This document shows positions 1-4,332 of a stretch of DNA of 8,504 nt, one piece after another. Every line of letters begins with the position of its first letter. Position 1 is the stretch's first letter. Origin of the DNA: Anaerolineae bacterium (GTDB taxonomy: Bacteria; Chloroflexota; Anaerolineae; JAFGEY01); NCBI GenBank assembly GCA_016929775.1, contig JAFGIE010000030.1:1-8504 (forward strand). Direction: 5' to 3'. Position numbers and translations under genes: made by a program. A model generated the notes under the pieces. It was not told the DNA's origin, searched no databases, and saw only the letters and a program-made list of their open reading frames with translations.

Positions 1-62
1 GCGGGCCTCTCTGCCGGGGTGCGTCTCCAGTTGCGAAAGAACCGGCCCAACCTGCTCAACAT
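1..62 (-). CDS. Partial unknown protein, first 20 codons only
   Basis: An ATG at 62-60 opens a frame that runs without a stop to the window edge. It reads MLSRLGRFFRNWRRTPAERP, a basic start with several Arg and aromatic residues. It lies 25 bases after the stop of the second tube gene, on the same strand, so it would be the next gene of the injection-system operon. Upstream there is only a purine-rich stretch with GGGAG and AGGGATG, not a strong ribosome site. In related clusters the gene after the second tube is often a LysM-type or baseplate protein. Nothing in these 20 residues shows which, and no function is claimed. Confidence 0.4.
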   Translation of the reverse strand, partial: MLSRLGRFFRNWRRTPAERP

Positions 63-87
63 CCCTGCCTGCTCCCGGTACGGGCGT

Positions 88-534
88 TCACTCGACGTCG
101 AGGCTCTGGTACGAGAGGACCAGGGTCTCGATCGCGACCTGGTTGGAGCCCGAGCTGAAGGTCGGGCCCGACCACTTGCTGGGATACGCCTTCTCAAAGT
201 TCCAGCGCAGGATCTCTTCGGAGGTGCTGTCGTACATGATCACAGAGACCTGCCGCTTGCTGTCTTGGATCCGACCACTCGCGACATCCATGTACCAGCG
301 CAGTAGGTCGCTCGAGCTGGTGATCCCACGCTTGAGCGTGATCGTGCCCGCCTTGACGCGCCCCGGGATCTGGTGCACGGCAGTGTTCAGTCCCCCTTCG
401 CGCTGCTCGTGCACTTCGACTTCGAGCGAGGGCAGCGTACACTCGGTGAACACCGCCTCGGTGATGCCATCGATCTGGACCGCAAATCGGAAGGCAGCAT
501 GTGTCTCGGCGCGCGTGCTGATGGATGGCGCCAC
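88..534 (-). CDS. Second contractile-tail tube protein (gp19-like)
   Basis: A 148-residue protein of the T4 gp19-like tube family found in phage tails and eCIS. Family signatures are a hydrophobic start around residues 15-22 (FRFAVQID), FTEC at 29-32, IPGRVKAGTITLKRGIT at 56-72, IMYD near 99-102 and LRWNFEKAYPSKWSGP at 109-124. It is clearly paralogous to the protein at 1283-1723: both share FTEC, IPGR, ITLKRGIT and RWNFE. In eCIS such as Afp and PVC several tube paralogues exist. One forms the long tube and others form baseplate-proximal adaptor rings (the Afp5 type). Being the distal copy, this one is probably an adaptor; that role is inferred. The start is GTG at 534-532, placed five bases after a perfect AGGAGG at 540-545. 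An ATG at 539-537 abuts the AGGAGG but is out of frame. Confidence 0.92.
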   Translation of the reverse strand: MAPSISTRAETHAAFRFAVQIDGITEAVFTECTLPSLEVEVHEQREGGLNTAVHQIPGRVKAGTITLKRGITSSSDLLRWYMDVASGRIQDSKRQVSVIMYDSTSEEILRWNFEKAYPSKWSGPTFSSGSNQVAIETLVLSYQSLDVE

Positions 535-555
535 GGCATCCTCCTATCGATCGAC

Positions 556-708
556 CTACCGTCCCCGGCGCTCCCGCTCCACGCATAGATCGCGGCGCAG
601 GAGCGCATAGACGCGCTCGGCGACTTGTTCGGCGAGCGAAGGCCTGTTGGTGGGCTGATCGCCGTCCTCGCCTGCCGGACGCGCGCTGGGCGCAGGGCGC
701 TCGCTCAC
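556..708 (-). CDS. Small 50-residue eCIS-operon protein
   Basis: A GTG at 708-706 directly follows the DUF6760 stop (TAG, 709-711) and is preceded by GGAGG five bases upstream, encoded in the Glu-rich tail of DUF6760. The frame reads 50 codons to a TAG at 556-558. The N-terminal half is Pro/Arg/Asp-rich and probably disordered. The C-terminal half looks like one charged amphipathic helix, with SLAEQVAERVYALLRRDL followed by ERERRGR. The next gene starts 21 bases downstream with its own AGGAGG. Abutting junctions and a strong ribosome site support real translation. Short proteins with a VYxLLxxDLxxER-type helix are, from memory, found in other eCIS and tail-like clusters at this place, but I know no named family. 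It could be an assembly factor or minor structural peptide; the function is unknown. Confidence 0.75.
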   Translation of the reverse strand: MSERPAPSARPAGEDGDQPTNRPSLAEQVAERVYALLRRDLCVERERRGR

Positions 709-927
709 CTACTCCTCCTCTGCGGCAACGCCGGCGCCGAGGCGCGTGTTGATCCGCGCCACCTCTTCGACCCATTCTTGCCGCTCGGCGTGTTCCATGT
801 GCATCACTTCCTCGTAGGACCAGTGAAAGTGATAAGCCAGGTACGCTACCTCCTCGCGCAGGCGCTCGAGGGGGTAGCACGCTACCCCCCCAGCACAGGC
901 ACCTCGGCGCGGTACGTATGCCCGCAC
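709..927 (-). CDS. DUF6760 family eCIS protein, possibly made by -1 frameshift
   Basis: The conserved part starts at ACYPLERLREEVAYLAYHFHW and continues with SYEEVMHMEHAERQEWVEEVARIN, a compact helical domain of the DUF6760 type seen in eCIS operons. It ends in a Glu run before TAG. The longest open frame begins at a GTG at 927-925, 46 bases inside the tail-assembly gene. That start has no SD, and its first 14 residues (MRAYVPRRGACAGG) are an out-of-frame reading of the upstream CPxCGH region. No other ATG, GTG or TTG lies between it and the conserved domain. The frame is -1 relative to the upstream gene, and the switch point is a run of seven G at 885-891. The real product may therefore be a 58-residue extension of the upstream protein. 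Domain identity is fairly sure; the start is not. Confidence 0.78.
   Translation of the reverse strand: MRAYVPRRGACAGGVACYPLERLREEVAYLAYHFHWSYEEVMHMEHAERQEWVEEVARINTRLGAGVAAEEE
870..889. repeat. Perfect inverted repeat over the stop codon and G-run
   Basis: GGGGGTAGC at 870-878 and GCTACCCCC at 881-889 are perfect reverse complements separated by two bases. As RNA on the minus strand this folds as an eight-pair stem with a CGTG tetraloop. It contains the TAG stop of the tail-assembly gene and most of the slippery G-run. A second, weaker stem can form just downstream at 853-870 (CTC/GAG and GCG/CGC, with a two-base bulge). Confidence 0.8.
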
Positions 928-1247
928 GCCGGGCAGGTCATCTCGACCACGTTGGCGTCGACCTCGTTGATCCGGCGGTAGAGGTCCTGCAGGTAGGCCA
1001 AGTCGGCGGCATACAACCGCTCGATCGTCCTGGTCGTGACCGAGGGCAGATCGCCCAGCTTTTCGATCACGCGCGAGAGGAGAATGATCGTCAGGTACGC
1101 CTCGTTGGCCTTGACCCGTGGATCGCGCAGGGGCGCGATCTCGTCCATCGCCGTAGCCGGGCGCATCGTCCCTACCCGGTGCACCCGGCCCTGATCATCG
1201 ACGTAGCCACGGGGCAGCGTGAACTCGAATTCTGTTCGAATCGGCAT
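882..1247 (-). CDS. Phage tail assembly-like protein with CPxCGH motif
   Basis: A 121-residue protein. It has a beta-rich N-terminus (EFEFTLPRGYVDDQGRVHRVGTMR), a MRPATAMDEIAPLRDPRV segment, then helices over residues 48-95 (NEAYLTIILLSRVIEKLG, then ERLYAADLAYLQDLYRRIN). It ends in CPACGH at 105-110, a zinc-knuckle-like half site. This pattern fits the small 'phage tail assembly protein' found after the tube gene in eCIS, comparable in position to tail chaperones of phages. That role is inferred. The ATG at 1247-1245 follows GGGAGG by five bases. An ATG at 1252-1250 is out of frame. Only one CxxC pair is visible, so metal binding would need a partner or dimer. The gene ends in a slippery G-run that leads into DUF6760. 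Confidence 0.8.
   Translation of the reverse strand: MPIRTEFEFTLPRGYVDDQGRVHRVGTMRPATAMDEIAPLRDPRVKANEAYLTIILLSRVIEKLGDLPSVTTRTIERLYAADLAYLQDLYRRINEVDANVVEMTCPACGHTYRAEVPVLGG
885..891 (-). other. Candidate -1 ribosomal frameshift site, G GGG GGG
   Basis: Read on the minus strand, the tail-assembly frame ends CTG GGG GGG TAG. The seven G form an X XXY YYZ slippery heptamer in the zero frame, immediately before the stop. Slipping back one base gives GGG GGG GTA GCG TGC TAC, which is the DUF6760 frame. The fusion would be 121 + 58 = 179 residues. Tail-assembly chaperone genes between tube and tape measure in many tailed phages (lambda G and GT) use the same arrangement. A homopolymer length error in the assembly would give the same picture. 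Confidence 0.5.
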
Positions 1248-1282
1248 CGCATCCTCCCACAGCCGGTGGGGCCGGGGTCAGG

Positions 1283-1723
1283 CTACTTTTCCCGGTACAG
1301 GCCCTCGTGGGTGATCACGAGCTCCTCGATCCCGAACTCGTTGCTATCGGCCTTCATGGAGGGTCCGGAGACCTTGAGCGGCCACCCGTTCTCAAAGTTC
1401 CAGCGCGCCACTTCCTCCAATGCCTGGTTGTACATGATGATCGACCCATTGCGGCGCGCGTCGTCGACCTTGCCATCCACGATCTGCTCGCGCCAATCCC
1501 AGATGTCCATGTTGTTGGTGATCCCGCGCTTGAGCGTGATATCCTGCCACTTGAGACGGCCTGGGATCTTGTGGATCGACTCGCGTCCCTTCTCATCCAC
1601 GACCTTGTGCTCGATCAGCTCATTCTCAGAGCCGATGCCGCTGCACTCGGTAAAGTACCCGGTGACCTCGCCTTGCACCTCGACGCCGTAGTGGAATACG
1701 GCAAGGGGATCTCGGTTCGCCAT
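1283..1723 (-). CDS. Main contractile-tail tube protein (gp19-like)
   Basis: A 146-residue tube protein of the gp19-like family. Visible signatures are FHYGVEVQG at 10-18, YFTECSGIG at 23-31, HKIPGRLKWQDITLKRGIT at 51-69, SIIMYN at 93-98, ARWNFENGWPLKVSGPSMKA at 105-124 and a C-terminal ELVITHEGL. Length and motif order match the usual eCIS inner-tube subunit, whose hexameric rings stack to form the tube inside the sheath. It follows the sheath gene by 64 bases and has its own SD, AGGAGG, six bases before the ATG. It is closer to the canonical tube sequence than the paralogue at 88-534, so I take it as the major tube subunit. Separate control is possible because two small hairpins sit in the gap before it. 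Confidence 0.94.
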   Translation of the reverse strand: MANRDPLAVFHYGVEVQGEVTGYFTECSGIGSENELIEHKVVDEKGRESIHKIPGRLKWQDITLKRGITNNMDIWDWREQIVDGKVDDARRNGSIIMYNQALEEVARWNFENGWPLKVSGPSMKADSNEFGIEELVITHEGLYREK

Positions 1724-1748
1724 GGTTGTCCTCCTGATTCACAACGTG

Positions 1749-1780
1749 TGCGGCACGCCCGCAGCCGCCGATCGCCGGCG
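1749..1780. repeat. Two small tandem hairpins in the sheath-tube gap
   Basis: Two five-pair stems with five-base loops occur one after the other: TGCGG/CCGCA at 1749-1763 and CGCCG/CGGCG at 1766-1780. They lie between the sheath stop (1788) and the tube's ribosome site. No T-run follows, so they do not look like a terminator. They could protect the tube message from decay. In GC-rich DNA such short stems also arise by chance. Confidence 0.4.
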
Positions 1781-1787
1781 AGCAGTG

Positions 1788-3335
1788 CTAGGATGCCTCG
1801 TTGCCCGCCCACTGGCTGATGCGGAAGATCACAAACTCGGCAGGCTTGACCGGGGCGATGCCGATCTCGATGATCAGCTGGCCCAAGTCGCGCGTCTCCT
1901 GTGGGTTGGTCTCCTCGTCGCACTTGACATAGAACGCCTGCGCCGGTGTGGCGCCAAAGAGGGCGCCGCTGCGCCAGATCACGTTCAGGAACGCACGGAC
2001 ATCGCGTCGCACCCGCGCCCAGAGGTCCTGATCGTTGGGTTCGAACACCACCCACTGCGTGCCGCGCTCGATCGACTCTTCGATCATGTTGAACAGACGC
2101 CGCACGTTGACGTACCGCCAGGCTGGGTCGCTGGACAGCGTGCGCGCACCCCAGACGCGGATCCCGCGCCCTGGGAAGCTACGGATGCAGTTGACGCCCA
2201 GCGGGTTGAGGATGTCCTGCTCGCCCTTGGTCACCTGCACGGCGAGCCCGTTCGCACCAGCTACGACCTCGTTCGCCGGGGCCTTGTGCACGCCGCGCTC
2301 GGTGTCGTTGCGCGCATAGATGCCCGCCATGTGGCCCGAGGGTGGGATCAGGCGCATCGTACCGCCGCCATTGGTCAGATCTGCGACCTTGATCCACGGG
2401 TAGTAGAGCGCCGCGTACTTGGTGTCATAGTTGGCCGAGAGGCGCCATTCCTTGACGGCTTGCGGGCTCATGTTGGGCGGCGCGTCGAGGATCGCAAAGC
2501 AGTACTTGTTGCGCTCGCAGAACTCGTACATGGAGCGCTGCACAGCCTGGACCGCCTCCAGGTCCAGCTCGCCCTTCTCGTAACTGCTCATCAGGTCGGG
2601 GACGGCGAGCATGGTGACCTCTTCGATCGCCTCCAGCCCGCCGATGCTGGTCCGTTCCGCCGCACTGCCCTTATAGTCGGCGACGGTCAGGGCAACCTCT
2701 TTCATCTCGCCGCCCGCAAGCTGATAGGACCCAGCCTTGGGCGCCAGCCCAGCCTTGACGACCTTGACCGTGACCACCGTCGACTTGGCATTGACGACGG
2801 TCGCGACGTTGTTGTCGCCCTTGCCCGTGATCAGCCCCTCGTAGGTCTCTGCCGGACCCGTGGCGGGCTGGATCACCAGGCTAAACGTGCCCTCCTCGCC
2901 CTCGCGCACGTCGACCTTGATCGCGTTGCCCGCGGGACCGCCGTCGCGCGCCGTGATCTGGAGGGCATCGCCCGCTTTCTCGTCGCCCGCGGGCAGTTGG
3001 GCTGTGGCGGCAACGGCGAGCTTGGGATCGAGCGACTGGCCCAGGGCCTTGACGCTGATCACATAGCACCGCCCGCCGCCGTTCTGAAAGTAGCCGTACA
3101 CCGCGTCAGGCAGGTACGCGCCGCCGACAAAGCCGCCAAAGTGATTCACGTACTGGCTCCAGTTGGTGACCAAGGTCGGCTTGCTCAACAGCGAGACCGG
3201 CTGCCCACCGTCGATCGTCTCTGCCTTCTCGGTAAAGCCGACAAAGGCGGCTACGGCGGTCCCCACGGCCTCGATCGGCCGTGTCCCACGGTCCACCTCT
3301 TCCATGTAGACCCCTGGAGAAAGATACTCTGGCAT
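1788..3335 (-). CDS. Contractile tail sheath protein
   Basis: A 515-residue phage-tail sheath. It opens with the classic PEYLSPGVYMEEVDRGTRPIEAV, followed by AAFVGFTEKA near 29-38. A YGYFQNGGGRCYVISV segment (80-95) carries the conserved 'F.NGG..CYV' feature. The C-terminal sheath domain includes IPPSGHMAGIYARNDTERGVHKAPANE near 330-356, GRGIRVWGARTLSS, the YVNVRRLFNMIEESIERGTQW segment, and VKPAEFVIFRI near the end. Residues about 115-235 form a variable beta-rich insert, probably surface-exposed. Sheath subunits surround the tube, and their contraction drives it into the target. The length is usual for the family. AAGGAG lies seven bases before the ATG. Only one sheath gene is present here, whereas Afp-type clusters often carry two or three; more could lie outside the window. 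Confidence 0.97.
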   Translation of the reverse strand: MPEYLSPGVYMEEVDRGTRPIEAVGTAVAAFVGFTEKAETIDGGQPVSLLSKPTLVTNWSQYVNHFGGFVGGAYLPDAVYGYFQNGGGRCYVISVKALGQSLDPKLAVAATAQLPAGDEKAGDALQITARDGGPAGNAIKVDVREGEEGTFSLVIQPATGPAETYEGLITGKGDNNVATVVNAKSTVVTVKVVKAGLAPKAGSYQLAGGEMKEVALTVADYKGSAAERTSIGGLEAIEEVTMLAVPDLMSSYEKGELDLEAVQAVQRSMYEFCERNKYCFAILDAPPNMSPQAVKEWRLSANYDTKYAALYYPWIKVADLTNGGGTMRLIPPSGHMAGIYARNDTERGVHKAPANEVVAGANGLAVQVTKGEQDILNPLGVNCIRSFPGRGIRVWGARTLSSDPAWRYVNVRRLFNMIEESIERGTQWVVFEPNDQDLWARVRRDVRAFLNVIWRSGALFGATPAQAFYVKCDEETNPQETRDLGQLIIEIGIAPVKPAEFVIFRISQWAGNEAS

Positions 3336-3382
3336 GTCCCTACTCCTTTGCTCTGCACTGATATCGACTCAAGGACCCGGGC

Positions 3383-3478
3383 TCACTCGCGAACGCCCCA
3401 TGCGCCGGCGCCGGAGAACGGGGTGCGATCCCGTGGCGCCGGAAAAGATGGCAGGCGATCGGTACGCCGACAACTCAC
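3383..3478 (-). CDS. Possible 31-residue ORF behind an orphan SD
   Basis: A perfect AAAGGAGG (3488-3495) overlaps the stop of the DUF4255 gene. Seven bases later an ATG is followed at once by TGA (3480-3475). Nine bases after the SD, a GTG at 3478 opens a 31-codon frame ending at 3383. An in-frame ATG at 3487 abuts the SD. The peptide is Arg/Pro-rich and ends GAGAWGVRE, with no recognisable family. The stem-loop at 3405-3442 lies inside it, which could explain the composition. It may be a leader peptide, a remnant of a lost gene, or not translated at all. Confidence 0.2.
   Translation of the reverse strand: MSCRRTDRLPSFPAPRDRTPFSGAGAWGVRE
3405..3442. repeat. Long imperfect stem-loop upstream of the sheath gene
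   Basis: On the minus strand the left arm is CCGGCGCCACGGG (3442-3430), the loop is ATCGCAC (3429-3423), and the right arm is CCCGT (3422-3418), a five-base bulge TCTCC, then GGCGCCGG (3412-3405). All 13 arm positions pair. It lies in the 159-base gap between the DUF4255 gene and the sheath gene. No T-run follows, so a standard terminator is not supported. A message-processing or stabilising element that raises sheath and tube levels above the upstream ATPase is plausible. Confidence 0.7.
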
Positions 3479-3487
3479 ATTGCACAT

Positions 3488-3495
3488 CCTCCTTT
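3488..3495 (-). promoter_or_regulatory. Orphan consensus SD leading to a start-stop ATGTGA
   Basis: AAAGGAGG here is a full match to the ribosomal anti-SD, but no normal gene follows. At the ideal seven-base spacing it meets ATGTGA, a start codon followed directly by a stop. The sheath gene has its own SD 150 bases further on. It could be a ribosome-pausing element or the remains of a deleted gene. Confidence 0.45.
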
Positions 3496-4328
3496 CAGAC
3501 CGACAGATCGTACATGCTGAGATCAGCCCGGCCATCGGGGACGGTGATCTGGTGCTCTGCCGTGCGCGACGCCGCAGAGACGCGAAAGGTGTACGTGCCC
3601 GGCGGCACGCGCCGGAACGCATAGCGGCCAAACCGATCGGTGTGCGCCTCTTCCCCGCGCTCGACGATCAGCACCTCGGCATCGGGAATGGGACGGTTGC
3701 CGTTCGCCGCCTCGTGGACGACGCCGCCGATCTGATAGATCGACTCGACGGGCGTCGCAATCCCACGCTGCACGAAATCGACGCGCTTGGTAAAGACCAT
3801 CGGCCCGGTAAAGACATAGTCGCGCTCGACCGCCAGGGTCACGGTGTAGTTGATCGCCGGCTTGAGCTCGTTCTCCATCACGTTCCACAGATCGGAGAGG
3901 TTGCGCATCGCCTCGGAGACCTGTGCCGTCTGGGCCGGGACCGGGTAGGGCTGGTGCACCAACTCGCCCTTGAGCATGTCCTCCGGCAGGACCGATAGCG
4001 AAGAGAGTGCCACCAGCACGCGCCACAGGACGCCATGTTCGTCCTCGACCTCGTTGGTCCACGCCGTGATCAGGTAGCTCAGGTCGACGCGCAGGGGGGC
4101 GATCTTTTTCCTGGACTGCCCGTTCTCCTCGCGCTCGACGATCCACTCCTGGTTGCGAAGCTCGAGATTCTCGTGGACGTCATACAGGTAGCAGTTGATC
4201 GCCGGCTTGGTCAGGCCTGCGGACCAGTCGCGGGTCGGTTGATCGAAGCGGATGTCCACGTCCGACAGGCGAAAGCCGCCCTTTTGCAGGATCACGCTCT
4301 TGATCGTCTCGTCCAGGGCCTTGATCAT
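3495..4328 (-). CDS. DUF4255 (Pvc16-type) tail terminator-like protein with beta-sandwich
   Basis: A 277-residue protein. The DUF4255/Pvc16 N-terminal domain covers about residues 5-187, with KGGFRLSDVDIRFDQPTRDW at 16-35, NCYLYDVHENLELRN at 45-59, RVDLSYLITAWTNEVEDEHGVLWRVL at 80-105 and a KPAINYTVTLAVE strand near 156-168. The second part (about 198-266) is a carboxypeptidase-regulatory-like beta-sandwich, with IGGVVHEAANGNRPIPDAEV, TDRFGRYAFRRVPPGTYTFRVSA and a final TVPDGRADLSMYDL. In Afp/PVC systems the related protein caps the tube and sheath at the end far from the baseplate. The added sandwich may decorate that end. The ATG at 4328 lies four bases after the ATPase stop and seven bases after GGAG, so translation is probably coupled. 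A start 12 codons further upstream is possible but has no SD and overlaps the ATPase. Confidence 0.9.
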   Translation of the reverse strand: MIKALDETIKSVILQKGGFRLSDVDIRFDQPTRDWSAGLTKPAINCYLYDVHENLELRNQEWIVEREENGQSRKKIAPLRVDLSYLITAWTNEVEDEHGVLWRVLVALSSLSVLPEDMLKGELVHQPYPVPAQTAQVSEAMRNLSDLWNVMENELKPAINYTVTLAVERDYVFTGPMVFTKRVDFVQRGIATPVESIYQIGGVVHEAANGNRPIPDAEVLIVERGEEAHTDRFGRYAFRRVPPGTYTFRVSAASRTAEHQITVPDGRADLSMYDLSV

Positions 4329-4332
4329 GCGC

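Noticed and set aside
194..880. A 228-codon minus-strand frame
   Set aside because: It is an Arg/Ala/Gly-rich out-of-frame reading across DUF6760, the 50-residue gene and the second tube gene. Those genes have family motifs and SDs; this frame has neither.
918..1691. A 257-codon open frame on the plus strand
   Set aside because: It runs antisense across the tail-assembly and tube genes, both well supported by motifs and ribosome sites.
1722..3998. A 758-codon open frame on the plus strand
   Set aside because: It is antisense to the sheath and DUF4255 genes with aligned codon boundaries. In GC-rich DNA this frame stays open because its stops need TTA, CTA or TCA codons in the real genes, which are rare. 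The protein has no recognisable fold and no matching ribosome site.
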